Shown here in pieces: positions 10,430 to 23,800 of a stretch of 64,000 nucleotides of DNA. Under the pieces are notes generated by a model. The model was given only the letters and a program-made list of their open reading frames with translations, was not told the origin of the DNA and ran no database searches. The position numbers and the translations under genes were made by a program. The DNA lies in contig CM057142.1 of assembly GCA_029964075.1 (NCBI GenBank), positions 6,277,770 through 6,341,769 of the forward strand. The letters run 5' to 3'. The number at the start of each line of letters is the position of its first letter. Positions within the stretch are counted from its first letter, which is position 1. The stretch comes from Patiria pectinifera (Eukaryota; Echinodermata; Asteroidea; Valvatida; Asterinidae).

Positions 10430-13400
10430 TTAAATCTCTGTTTCTAAGGAAAAGATGGCTTCTCAGTCATTTTGAACAAAGCTAGTCAATTTGCACTTCG
10501 GATTAGAAGTTAATCAGTTCATCCTATCGACTGAAAAGTTTTAACACCTTACTGCCCTCATAAACATGAACATCTGTTGGGTTGTGTTCACAGAAAATCG
10601 ACTTGCTCATGTTTTACAATGTACGTGTAGCAGAGAACATGATTGAATGAATGTCAATTCTTGTTTTACCCAACCAGTGGCAAGGAGGAAGATATAAAGA
10701 ACATATTTTTATTGCTGGTCAAATTCCTTTGGACGTATTATGGACAGCGTTCATTGAAATGCCAGGAAGAGATCGATCGCCAAAACTTGGCACGCGTCAG
10801 TGTGTCGTCCAAACCCCTGCAAGTTTTACGATCGCTTTTGTTGTTGGCAAACGAGAAAAAAACTTTGCCAACAATTCTCTTTGTTCGTGGCGCGTGCGCT
10901 GGGGGACGTGGCTTTTAGTCCTTCCCTGCTTTTGGCAAGGAGCCCAGTGTTGTCCCCCAAAACCCTGCCTTGCACCTGTCCGTTTCTCTTCCCCTATTGT
11001 TCGGCCTTTCCTTATCTTTGTACACATGATTAGTGGTACCCGTTTTATGAATGACCTCTAGTCAACAACCGCCGCCAACGACCAATAGGATGGCCCCATT
11101 AAGCGTGCCTAGTCCCGGAAGCGGTCACCCAATGGCCCTTATTTGCTTGTTATGCTAATTACCTACCTGAACATGGATTACTGGGTGCACGCGTACGTAT
11201 GAATAGTCATGACAAGTTTGGCCTTGTGTAGATTTTTTTTGTGCTTCGTGCTTCTACGCAGAGCATTTCAGTGTATGGTTTGGGTCAAAATGGCTACTGC
11301 CCGGTGTCATGAACAACTACATGTACTCCAAAAACTAAATTGTAAAATGAATCAACAAGATATTTCTTGCGATTCATAGCAAAGCGACAATTATACACAA
11401 CTGAACTCATTTCAGTTATAAAACGCCTGATACAACCAGATATTTATCATTCTGTAAATATCTTACGGGCTTAATTCATTAATGTACATGTACATGTACA
11501 TATTATACAAGCATAAAGTTTTACATCCGAAGTTTTTTTTTACAAGACTCCTTCCGTGTGACTAACTTTTAGGCCTACACGACATGCTCAACAAGCAAAT
11601 TATATAAGATGTAAAACATGTGGATCCACAACTGGGGTAGTCCCACGAGTTTCCTATTGGTGACAAAGGGCCCGACATTTTTTTTTTACACGAATGTGGT
11701 CAGTGCATCAAAGGGGATCCCTGCATGCGCAATACCGCAGGTAATGGACATAGGCAATGCACTTAGCAGTCTATACGGAATCTCTGCCTATCATAACATG
11801 CAGATACAGAACATGACCCCTTTGACCCCGTCTAGTCTACGTCATCAGCACAGCTGGAAACCAAGGCTAAAAGGCTGGCTCTGCTAAGTAGGTGACCTTT
11901 GACACCCAACAACGACCTCCGATTTCACATATTCAAAAAACGAGAGCAGCTATCTGACATTTAGTGGATCATAATCAGGTTTTCATTTGTAGACCATGTT
12001 CTTTTTTTAAGACCTCCTTTGTTTTATACCCAAGATGAACTTGTCACGCAGAGGTACATTAAAGCCTATCATCATGCAAATATATGACTTCATACAAAGC
12101 TGAGATTTGTTGATGTTCTTATTTATCGTTCGGAGACAATGAGTATCATTCAAAAGAGAACCTTTTCGGGTTGAACCTTTATTTGTTGAGGGTACCCCCA
12201 ATACTGCACCCGCACCACGTGCACCCTCTCCAAGACCCTAATTGTCACCCGCGGTCACGGTGTGTAACAATGGCACGTGCCAACGCGTGCTTCGTTAATG
12301 AGTTTTCATCGGGTACCATTTCAGACACGCGGATCTCGTCTAGTCACCAAGACGTCACCCAACATATACGTATCCCGTAACTTATACTAGTCACGTAATA
12401 ACTGGGCCCAATTTTTATAAAGCTGCTTATATAAAGCAGGAAATACTTGCTATACACTTAGCTAAAATAAGACGGGAGCCAGTTACAAGTAACTTGAATA
12501 TTGAATATGTGGCATTTGGCTGGTGACCAAACTTAGCAGCTGTATGAAATGGTCCCGTTTTGCAAATCCTTCTTATCCGGCTTCTTCATCATTTTTTTTT
12601 CATTGCAATTTTGTGGACAGTTTTGAATAGAATCTGGTTTAAAAGAAATAAGATGGACAAGAAACGATGATGTGTCACTGGAAATTGCATCTTCAACCCT
12701 CCATCGATGATAAAGCGGGTGAAAGATGAATGTTTAACTTGTCACGATACATTCCATATTGAACAGTCCTTTTTCATTTTTACAGCAAACCGTGCATTTG
12801 ACTGTCACTCAATGAGGTCTTGATAACTCGTCAAAGTATATTTTCTCCCAATCATGGGCACATTGAAAAAAATTCATGCAGCAAGCACGCTGCTAACGAC
12901 CTACATGCACCTGTTGTACCGACGAGACATTGGCCGGAAAAAGGGACTATGTTATCAACTGGCGGGGAAAAATAAACAAACAACAAAACAACAAACAGAC
13001 CACCTCGCGTCACATTCACCACCCTGCATAATAATAAAGTGTTTGCGAGTATCTTGTTTTAACGTCTTATCAAGTCAATAAACGTTTGAAATATCCCGGC
13101 GTCTCGAGGGTTTATCAGCAGCACGCGTGACTCGCGTGCCGGTCATAGAACAAAGTGGACTTTATCACACTGTTGACTGTCGCTGGCACGCGTATAATTA
13201 AACGGGGGCCGCCGCATAGGCAATGTTATACGGAGCATGGGTCACTGTGATGTGTTAAGGTCTCAGATCACTGTTTATCAAAATTCAAGAATGAAACATA
13301 AACAAAATCTGTTTTGATGGTCTGAAGTAGATCTTTTCAATTTTCACATTCCTCTGAAATACAGTCCGAAAGGCATTTTATTCGCCATTGCCAATTTTTC

Positions 13401-13754
13401 ATCCGCACGTTTTTAACAACAACTATAGCCCTACTGTTCCCAGAGAACTTTGGAGGTTAAAAGTAATATACAACATTTGCAAACATAAAAAAAACTATCA
13501 AATTATTATGAAATACATGTACCGTTTACTTGACTGTAAGTGAATAATAGTCTCAAACATCCTGTTAAAATAATGGCATCCGGTGTGCTGTCATTTTCAA
13601 GAACAGTTATCAATTTCCAACCACAGTCGGCCGACCACCGTTTGTAAAAAAAAAAAGAACATTTATTTCCTTCAAATACTGCCCCAATTTATATACATGT
13701 ACCAAATTTAGTTAGTCCACAATTGTTTGCAATTGGTTACTGGTGCAAGCCAGC
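10430..13754. other. Delta upstream region, no gene seen
   Basis: No exon-like sequence was recognised. Contents are several GGCACGCG/CACGTG motifs (10789-10796, 12271-12282, 13133-13140, 13185-13192), a palindromic ACATGTACATGT run near 11485-11500, and short A or T tracts. It is plausible cis-regulatory DNA, inferred from position and motifs. Confidence 0.5.
12271..12282. promoter_or_regulatory. E(spl)/Hes-type palindromic site
   Basis: TGGCACGTGCCA is a perfect 12-bp palindrome and fits the E(spl) bHLH selected consensus (TGGCACGTG followed by pyrimidine, pyrimidine, A). It lies about 1.9 kb upstream of the candidate Delta promoter. Function is not shown by sequence alone. Confidence 0.35.
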
Positions 13755-13839
13755 TAGTCTGGTTCCTATATTCCTGACAATTCCCCGACGTCTACAAATT
13801 GCTCCGTTTCATCTGAAGTAGGGTCAGGGAACCAGACTA
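13755..13839. mobile_element. Miniature TIR element (85 bp)
   Basis: Perfect 12-bp terminal inverted repeats TAGTCTGGTTCC and GGAACCAGACTA bound 61 bp of unique sequence. The outermost bases read TA on both sides, as in TA-target mariner-like MITEs. No coding capacity. Confidence 0.5.
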
Positions 13840-14560
13840 CAAGAACAGCATTTTTTTCTTGGTTTTCCAGCATCTATGAACACAAAACTTTAAAAAGGTC
13901 AGTGTAATATTTGCTATAAAATACTAACCCCCAAATCCATTCATTTCTGAAAATAACAGCAAAAGCAATGTTGGATATCCCTTCAATGACTGAACTTTAA
14001 ATTGTCCCGAAGTAGGCTTTACACAAACCATTCGACACAGAAACGTTGACATGTTTGATGTGCCTTCTCAATTAAGAACTCCCTTAAAAATCAGCATAAT
14101 ACCAAAAAAAGAGATAATAAAAGCAAGTTTTACAAGACCAAGGCCGACTTTAAAGGGAGAAGAAATAATAAAGAGAATAGAACAAAATTATATAGAAACA
14201 TTACAGGGCCTAGTATTACCACTAACAAGTGGTGTAAGAAACACAAGTTTATAACTTTTGGAAACCTGCTCGCGAGAGGCATCCGCAAAGAAAACAAAGT
14301 GAAACATTTGCTGCGTCGACAAGTAGCAGGTCCCTTTTAATTTACTCCCTTCTCTGTACAGTTTGGGGGAACGATAATATTTCGGGAATTAAATCACGCT
14401 GTGATGTCCACTCTGCCCCGGCGTGGGTTTTTCTCCAGTTACCCGCTTGACCTCTGTCGATTTGACAAGTTAAAAGTCCTTAGCGGAGCATATTTTTTTT
14501 GTATTATGTTTCAGGTTACAATTAAGGAGCATATCGGAAAACACTGTTAAAACTCAATGT

Positions 14561-14701
14561 ATAGACCCTTTGCATATTGCACCTTGACAGTGGGCAGGTC
14601 TTTGTGCCTGTGTGGTGCACTTTATACTTTGTGCTTTTATTGTTACTAGATTTAAATAACAAAACATGCCCACTGTCAGGGCGCACCGTGCAAAGGTCTA
14701 T
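14561..14701. mobile_element. Foldback/MITE-like inverted repeat
   Basis: Two arms of about 35-40 bp are inverted copies: the left contains TTGACAGTGGGCA (14584-14596) and the right TGCCCACTGTCA (14667-14678). The arms continue outwards to TAGACC and GGTCTA. The loop is about 70 bp. Confidence 0.55.
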
Positions 14702-14849
14702 TTTCAATGTGTCAGACTTAGGCAATGCGTTCAGCTGTATGACAAATTGCTCTCTTGTCTTTTGAAATGTCCTTTGGGTGTTTTTTTTTTATAAGAGACT
14801 TGGGTAAATGAGTTCATAGAACATCGCAAACCTAAATCGGTTCTCCAGT

Positions 14850-15152
14850 GGGGCAGATAGGAAAAATATTTGGGGGAATTGTGCATTTGATGATACAAGC
14901 ATGGAATTTGGCACACAGTCAGAGTATGTCATGAGAAAGATATTTGGCTATAGGGCCATCGCAGATTTGTCGCTAAGGTAGGTAGATAACAAGCAATGAC
15001 AGCCATTTTGAAAATTTTGAAAAGTGCTTGTCATAGGCCTATACCTTTTTTCAAAGGACAAATCTGCGATGGCCCTATAGCCAAATATCCATACTCTTAC
15101 TGTGTGCCAAATTCCATGCTTGTATCATCAAAGGCACAATCCCATCTGCCGT
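14850..15152. mobile_element. Foldback element with arms of about 100 bp
   Basis: The left arm (core 14881-14971) is repeated in inverted orientation at 15057-15137 with few mismatches and one indel near the middle of the left arm. Homology decays outwards to 14850 and 15152. The loop of about 85 bp is unrelated. No coding potential; a MITE-type foldback is the best explanation. Confidence 0.65.
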
Positions 15153-18100
15153 ACTACTCGGTAGAGTTATACTTTCGGTCTACAGGTTTAGCTCTTCGAA
15201 CTTCAACATTACTTAAATGCAATCAGATCGTAAGATATCAGTGACCGTGCTCTTGGTGAGCTTAGAGAAAAATACTGCAATAGTTCAAATCAATCCCCAC
15301 CATAACTGCAGTTAGTATATTATTGTACTGCAGCTATGGTTTTAATTCAGTTTTTTCCTTATTTATGTGTGCCATCAGAAATTGCAATGATGTTACCGTA
15401 CGATGGAGGAGAGTGTTTCGAGTGGAGTATGGTATTTCTACCATGACAAAAAGTATTGTTTTTCTTTGACCGGTACACGGTTGGCCAGGACACCGGTCAG
15501 GCGCGTGCGGGAGCGTGTCAAACAAGACCAGAACAAGTCTCCCAGCGGGGTCTATCCACTGAAAAGAAAACAACTTTCTCATATTTTGACCCTTAAATGG
15601 CCCAGCATTGTAATTAGTTACACCTTTATATATAATTTTATAAGTCTGTACATACTTGCTGGTTTAGCCACGTATTGTTACACAAGTTCCAACCCCGAAT
15701 TGAGGTTTGGAGTTGACTTAATGCTTGAAATGTAGAACAGTAAGAAAGTTCGACATTGAAAAAAACACACACCCATATCCATGCTCTATCACAGATGTAG
15801 GTTTGGTATAGATACTCTATGCACTTGAACACTTGACCTTGGTAAGAGGAAAAAGGACTTTGCGAGTGTCTTTTTGTCCAACAGGACTTAGAGACATGCT
15901 GAACTCCATCAGTGCTGCAAGTGTCTGTTGTGACAAGAGCTAATTTAAAGGAATTCGGAAGGGCACGTGGAGGGGTCTTGGGGGTTGATGGCGTCTGGAG
16001 GACGGCGTCCCTAGGTCCCGTGCCTCGCACTCGCACCCACCCAACCCCGCGTGCCGTGTGACAGCCCGCGCCTTATATGGTAAAGGCCGGTGCAAAACAC
16101 GACAAGCAGAGACACAAGTCGTTCGTTGTTTTCACTGGGTTTATGTCGCGTGTTTGCGGGTTGGTGTTGTCCTTATTTGGAACTGTTCGCGGCGTGAGTG
16201 GCATGGGGTGGACCTGTCACTTGACGGCGGGTTGCCCTGCGTTCCGTTTCCTTTAGCTCTGTGGTTATACTTGTCAAAAACTCACCCAGTTTAATTTACG
16301 CTGAGTTTACTATATCCCACTTGTTCTTCCGGGACCGGACGTCATTAATCTAGGTCTGAATAATAAACAATCCTTGGTGCACATGGGGAAGACTCAAGTA
16401 CTAGAACAAGGAATGGACACAATGTCAACATTATCATTTTCGTTTCATGACAATTTTCGAAGTGAATCGAAAGCGATACCCAAAAGTTGTCGAGATTTCA
16501 ACCACCTCTGACCTATCAAGTCAAGAGGCGTTGTTGGAGATTCGAAATTCTCGTCACCCGTGGTCTAGAGGCGACATCGGCAAAAAAGGTTGAAAATTGG
16601 TCTCCTCCGTCTTGTGGTCGAATGCGTGAAATATTGAGACCGTAGCACCTGTCTCCTTGTGTTAGTGGTTATTTTCTCTTTGTGTGTCCATCCTAGGAAA
16701 CAAATGGGGGAAAAAAGAACACTCGACTGGCTTTGAGCACGGGTTGAGATCATTAAGAGCCACGGTGTTTGCACTACCGACCGCCATGGCAAATTTACAC
16801 ACGCTTAACTTGGAGGGTGAGTGCTTTGCCCCCTGTATAATCGGCAGGGAGACTGCGCCCAACACCGAGGAGGAAAAACAAAGTAGGAGAGAGGAGGAGG
16901 CAGGCAGTGGTGTGTGGAGACTGACCTCTTTGAAGGCTCTTTGTCTGCACCCAGTGTGTGCGCCTGGCCTAGACAATGCGCCCATGATTAGGCTACATGC
17001 TGAAGTTTAACTTTGTCAACACGCTGTTTGCAGATGTTCCTCTAGGGCCCTGGGGAACGCGTGGCCACGAGTACGGATCGAAGACTTGGCGCGTGTCCGG
17101 CTGAGGCCCCCTTTGTTGGCCCGCCTAAACCCCCCTGCTTATCCCCTATCAGCTTTGTTCCCACTTGACGGAGGCAAGGCTGCCACGCGAGCGAGTCGCG
17201 TGCCGCTTTTGTTTCTCCAACTACCGTTTGTAATTAGGCTTTGTGCACCGGCAAGCCCCATCACGTGGTCCCCCCCCCCCCTTCAAGCAGTTGATTACCA
17301 ACAAAACCAGCTTTAGCGCTTCGGTAAATGAAGACGGAAAAAGAAGCCCACTCTTCGCTTTTTGTTGGGTGAGGGGGGGGGATGGGGGAAGGCGAGGTAT
17401 CACAGTTTATAAGCCACACGCGCCTTATCCCAATCACCCCCTTGGCCTTTTGTCAGAAGCAGGGAGCTTATCGGCCCTGCTCGCGTAATAAATGGGCTTC
17501 AGTCCTGCCGAATTAAAGAGGAAAAAAAGCCGGATACAGGCCTAAGACTTCCAGGCAGAAAATTCAGCGAGAAAGCAGGAGAGAAAGAAAGTTGGTTTCC
17601 GCTTCAAACGGGGTCTAAGTCGATAATTGCGCACGCGCGAATTCGTCTTGGATTATTGTCGGTGGACACAAACTTTATCCTAGTGTCTGTCCAATAGCCT
17701 GGAGAACTTTCTGCCTACCGCATGTCACGTGTCAAATAAAGGGTGTGAAAGCAGAAAACAGTCGTTGAAGAAACAAAAGGTGCTTCAATCACTCGGGACA
17801 TAGAGTCCGACGAAAACAGAATATAGCGAGTCTGTGTTTGGAGTGTCAGATTGACATGTGAGAAACCGAATTTACCATGATTTTTCTTCAACCGCATTTG
17901 ACCGTTTTACCGTGTTCAACCACAAACCAAATATCCGATCTTTCTTACGTTCTGCGTTACAGCCATTGCCCCTCCAAAGTAAAATAAAGCCTAGAAGATA
18001 CAAAACAACATTTGGGAAGGTCGGGATAATTTCAGACCCATCGCTGATGTTTATTACGGCGATAAAAATACTCAGGGGGACATGCAGTAAAATATTCTTC

Positions 18101-20573
18101 CTGATGTCTGTGCATCGCAACGAAATATTTATGGGCATGAATTGAAATTGATGCTCTCTCGAGTTACAGAAATGTTTGAAATATCTCGGTTATGTAATAA
18201 AATTTCGTCCGAATTCTGTTGGCCCAACTATCAACGTTGAAAAAGTGACATTGGAGGGTTGATTCCTTGTATCTTTAGGTTTTTTCTGTAAACTCCTCGG
18301 CTTAATTGTGCGTGAATGAAAACATATCTTAGAAAAAAAAGGGAATTCCCAATTGTACGCGGGTAAAGAAAATATATTAGGCCTACACCCTTTTGTAGAA
18401 AAACAATAACGTTTAAAGCAAACTAAAGACACCAATTTGTAGAAGGGATGAATACATAATCATGTGTAGTGACGCTCAAATTTGACTGATGGAGAGAGGA
18501 GAGAGTTGGTCAAACCAAACGCGGCATTGTGTTATTGTAAGGTTTTACCAATCGGCTCGTGTTACGTAAGGGCCTTTAAGCTGTGCATAATAGGCCATCT
18601 GGCGCGTGGCTGCTAATGTCGGACAGGCGCCGATCGATACCGAATTAGCGACGGAAAAAACCTCGTGCTTCAAAGTTCTGTTCTTCTTTTTGTAGTAATA
18701 AGGCGAAATATCACGGTTTGCAGGATGACAAGATATACAGACTGTTGTCGTAGGATGTTGGTACAAAACTACAAATTATTAACGAAGTAATAGGCATTGT
18801 CTCGTCTTGCAACGATTCGTGGACATGCCATAAGCCCCGGTAGAACATTTCATATAATCATTCTCTGATTAATTGGGTATTTTCCTTTAAGAAATATTGA
18901 TTCACCTTCTGTCATCAGTTGAAGTGAGAGGACAAAAAAAGATCATAAACTCAATTGGAAAAGCGCAGTTCTGGTGCAATGTTGGTTTTGAGCTATCCGC
19001 TGAAATAATTATAAAGTCAACGTTTGGTTGGTTGGTAAATTAGTTCACGGTTAGTTGATCGATTGGTTTATACGGTCCGTCGGTTGGTCTGTTAGTTTGT
19101 TTGGTTTGTTCCTTGATTGTCGGTGGTTAGTTAATGCAATTTTTTGGTTGATGTTTGGTTGTTGCTTTTTTCCCCTCTTTGATTAGCCTTGCTGGTGAAG
19201 GCCTATAATCATACTGTATTATGAGAGTTGAGCGATGCATATTTTGTGCATATTTAACTTAAAGCTTTATAGTGCCAGGTCGTGAATATTTGGCAAAAAA
19301 AGGGCCAACAGAAATGGGGAAATGCGCTTCACCTCCGTCCCCATTTCCAAGTCTTATAATGATGTAAAATAAAACAAGGCTCCGTGCAAAACGGACGGTG
19401 AAAAAAAAAACTCGCTGATGAAACCGAATCATCGCCAGATTTCCCCAGTATCCAATTATATTTATTTTTTTAAACAACTTAGACCAACAACACACACGAC
19501 TGTTTCGGTATAACAAGCTTGACGCACGGAAACTGACCGAACAAAAACGGACAATGGACTTTTTAATGCCGCGGCAGGCGCCTGCATCATTAATATTCCT
19601 GTCCGGACTGGTCGCGTGCCCCATTGTTCCCCCCACAATAGGATGCTACTTGTGGTTTGGTGGCCGCCAGGTCCTTTGTTGGGAAAAAACTAATGAACCT
19701 CTCCAGTGCTTTTATTCCTGGAGAATGGGGGTATAATCCTTTCCTCCAACCCCACCCGCCCAGCACGCGCACAAGACACGCGCTCAAGACACCATGTTAA
19801 AACGAAGCTTTATGGATGTTATGTATCAAGTCATCGATCGTTTAGGAAAAACAAAATTACAAAACTTCGCACATGTCAAGTTAAACACTTCTGCAAAAAA
19901 TGTCGAATATTCTTTTATCGAAATTCCGATTGTAAAGGTTGGGAGGCCCGGTGTTCCGGTCCCGGAAGAATCTTTCTCGAAGACAAAAGAGTCACCTTTG
20001 AGAAGATTCTGCTCAACTCGAAAACCAGGCTGTCTTACTTTACCGAGTTAAGTCAATCCAGTCAGTGATCGATGCTAAGGTCTTTTCACACTAGAGAATC
20101 CACATGTACCTTTTTATCTGAGTTCTTAACGGTTTACCCATCCTATCATCTATACCATGGAACAACAAACGAGTTGTTTTTTAAAAGTTATTTCTTCGCT
20201 CTGAAATTTTGTTAATTTACCGTGTTCACAAAAGGACTCGAAACAGCCCATTCATAACGATGCGTCGCAAAATCCATTAAGGGCAACTTTCCCCACAAAT
20301 ATTGATTAGGACAACCCTTGAAGACTCATCATAACGTTATTAAAATTCTACCACAAAGGGGCAGAGCTCTGGACCATTAATTTTTTTCTGGTCATCGAGT
20401 AATGTCCAGTCAGATCTCCGGACACTATCCGTCCAGCTGAAGGACTTGAAGAGTGCATTCACTTCCGAGACGCCCCGCCGCCTTTATCACCCCGTCCCAA
20501 TTTTCGCCCGGGCCGCTACGTTTTCTTCTGCAACCGGGTACAGTCACTTAAAATAAGCACGCGTTACTTATAT
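15153..20573. other. Delta upstream region, no gene seen
   Basis: 5.4 kb without recognisable exons. It contains GC-richer patches with GGCACGCG-type motifs (16048-16055, 17197-17204, 19613-19620), a C-run near 17270-17281, and a degenerate GGTT/TGGT-rich stretch at about 19020-19170. Open frames of 107-132 codons here show no family motifs. Confidence 0.5.
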
Positions 20574-20581
20574 CACGTGAT

Positions 20582-20888
20582 CAACGGCGGATCCGAGGGG
20601 TACCCCCCCCAAAAAAAATTAAACAAACAAATAAAATACGAACCCAATTGTTTTTTTTTTAAAGTGACGTCGCAAAAAGGCAGCCACTGCGCACACCACC
20701 ATCTTTTGCTAAAAGAAATTTGTGAAAGTGGTCAGAAATTGCCTCAGCCATGATCACAAAGCATCGAGAATCCAAAATTTTCCGGGACCCTTAAGCAGGC
20801 CCTGAATACAGTTTTGAATCAACTTTTTGGGGAACACAAATTGTTTTTTTTTTGCCCCCAAAACAATTGCGTTCTGGATCCGCCCTTG
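20582..20888. mobile_element. hAT-type non-autonomous transposon, copy A
   Basis: A 307-bp element with TIRs CAACGGCGGATCC and GGATCCGCCCTTG. It is flanked by a perfect 8-bp target-site duplication CACGTGAT at 20574-20581 and 20889-20896. An 8-bp duplication and CA...TG termini are characteristic of hAT transposons. There is no transposase ORF. It is related to the copy at 45190-45436. Confidence 0.8.
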
Positions 20889-20896
20889 CACGTGAT

Positions 20897-23800
20897 TAGA
20901 CAATATGTCACGTGATTTGAGCAAGTTCATGACGTCATTAATTCGTTGAAAAGTCGAAGCGAATTGTGGACTAGAGGTTTAGGCTGATGTTTTCAGATAT
21001 TGAAACATTGTTGGGTTGAATCCCACCGACTCATTTTACCCCTTATTAATCAAAATTATTTGAAAAGAAAGTTTTTAAGTCTGGGAACCACCCCGTTGAC
21101 AATTTACGCATGCGCATTATGGTCAGTGACTATGCAAGGTTGCAGACCAGTAAATAAACTGCCATATAGACCTCAGTGATAATAACGCCCATTTCCAAAA
21201 ATTATGAAAAATATTCACAACCCTCAGGTGATTTTAGACACACATCAAATCAAGCTTATTTCTTTAAAATCCATTTTCCGTGGACCTTTTTGGGAGAAAA
21301 TTCTATCCAAAGATGACCACCCCTAATAAATAAAAGTAGTCCTGAATCTCATCGCCATTTTGAAAAAGGATGCCTATACGCTTCATTGCAAAATAAAGCA
21401 ATTTTAGGGCCCAATTTCCTCGAATTCAAAGGAATACGAGCTCGCAGTCATGTTCACGGCTTCCAACCTTTTTTTCCAACGAATCCCCAAGTTCATGGCC
21501 TACAAAATGCTTTAATAGCAAAAAAATCAAAAGCGGAGGGCATGAAAATCGTGATTTGACCAGCGTAGGCAATTTCGGGCCTATTTAATGGCCTGCACCT
21601 ATAGGCCTTTACTTGGTTGCGGAAAAAAGTAACTGGTCCCATCTATGGTCAGTCTTATTACAGCTTCATGGCCATTCCGAATCTAGACAGGCTCGGTGCA
21701 ATTAATTAAGTACAACCCGATTTTTGTCATGCAAATTTAACCGCGGAGGGATTAGTGGGAAGGGAGGGTAATTAAATGACGCTGGCCACAACTCATCGCG
21801 CATGAAGTAAGTTCATCACCAACCAGAAGTTATGGGCACTAACATTGAAAATACTGTCGGTGAATGATTGAAGTTTCTGATATGGACAGGGCCATATTAC
21901 AAATAATGGTAAAAGGTCGCAAAACAAAACTTTTTTTCCCGTATAAGCTTGAGCAAATTGTGTGAATTTGGTTCTTTTTGCAACGGATTCTACTGTTTTT
22001 TTCCCCGAGCTCTCCAGACTTTGTATTCAGAAATATAGACAAGGTATATTATACATCATTCAACTACAATATTTCATACACCTGAAAAGTCGTGAAAACC
22101 ATCCATGGAAGAAATCTCCACGTTTTAGTAGATCAATTAATCGTTGAATCGAGAAGTTATGTTGTTTGAGACCAAACAAAGTTTTTGCCGCTTTTTTTTA
22201 ACTGTAAAAGGTCAATTTTTGTAGGTTCATATTTTTTTCAGGGGAGCAGCTAATCCAATGATGAAAGCCAGAGGCCAGGTTTAACTGTGTTTAAAGCTGC
22301 CTTGTGGCTACAAGTTGTAAGGTTTTGTTACGAGAATAATTAATTGGATATTATGTCTCCTTTTTTTTGAAATCCTTTTTTTATGGGCTAAACCCGCTTA
22401 CGGCCTTACTCATTATTTCAAAGCTTTTCATTCTAATCCCTAAATAATGACGTGACATATTGAAAAGCCGTCTTTGTTTCTCGTTTTTCCTTTCTTCAGT
22501 TAGTCCACAAATCCACGTCAGATTATTTCAGTGTCATTAGAAGTACCAAGACAATAGACTTTTTTTGTTAACGGAGGGGCCAACAGCTATATAGGTCCCC
22601 GTGCAATCCAATATGAACAAAACAAATTAAACATAATTTTCTTTTGGGCTTAACATTTTCCCGCTTTGATAGCATGTGACACATTTTCAATTTATTTTAC
22701 ATGTAGGCATAGGCTTATGACAGTGAAATATAAGAGTTGTTATAGCTCATCAGGAAAAAAAGAATATTTTCAATGGATAATTTTATGTTCAATAACATAT
22801 CTTGAACCTGAAGAAAAATAAAAAACAAGAACTAGTGATTCTTAGTTTTTTTAATTTTCAAATTTTGGTGAACGGAATTATTCAGTGGCCTTGCAGTTTT
22901 ACCAATGATCTTGTATAGGATGTATCTACGCATTTCGATTTGATTATCCTTTTTTTTTTTCGTGATTCGTGCCCGATTTAGGATGGTTTCGAAGAAAAGC
23001 TGAATAACCAGTACATAATTAACAACTAGCGTCCCGGACTTTGATGGTACAGCGAAAAACTACAACAAACCAATCTAATATACAAATTACCATTCATGAT
23101 GCTTTTTATTGCTGTTTGCCACCAGCAGATGGCAAACAACAATACGAAATGGACCGAAAATGAAGCTCAAAACTCCGGATTCCCCCTCGTCTTTTGTACG
23201 ATTTTCACAAAACCCCTTTTCGTCGAAAAAATGAGGGTGTTTCCCCCGAGCCACTAGTTCCGTCTTAGGCGGAGCGCGCGGTACGATAAATGCACGGAGC
23301 ATCAGGTGGTCGTTGAGCAGCTGACATGGTGTTATCAGCGACTGACAGGCGTGCACACAACCCACAGAAATACACATCAGGACTGACCCGGGAGCTCTAT
23401 AACAAGCGACATCATTTCCTTGTGGACAGTACACGGTAATATACTCCCCTGTTTAGCTTCCCGTATCAGACCCATACAGGAAGTCATTGGAATAATTTGA
23501 TAAGTCCAATGCGACGAAGCCGTCTGTGTCCCTCGAGAGTCAATGTTTTCGTGTCATTAGCACCGCGATAAGACAGATATGCAGTCACAAGGTCGACTAA
23601 TATTTGGAGGAATGGCGCGTTCGATAGTGTCTGGGTGTTTTGTATATAAATTTCGACTTTAAATTCGTGGAAGTGGAAGCTTGTCCTTGTTTTACTGAAG
23701 TTCTTTGTAAATATGCAGGGCGAGGTGTCGTTTATAGGGCCATATGTTGAGAATCGCAATAAGTATTTCCAAGTTATGTAAAATTTTGTTTCCTAAGTAA

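Noticed and set aside
15638-16036. 132-codon minus-strand open frame
   Set aside because: No motif, no supporting splice structure, mixed composition; treated as chance.
19020-19170. GGTT-rich stretch as telomere-like repeat
   Set aside because: Irregular TGGTT/GTTAG words without a fixed period and not the animal TTAGGG array.
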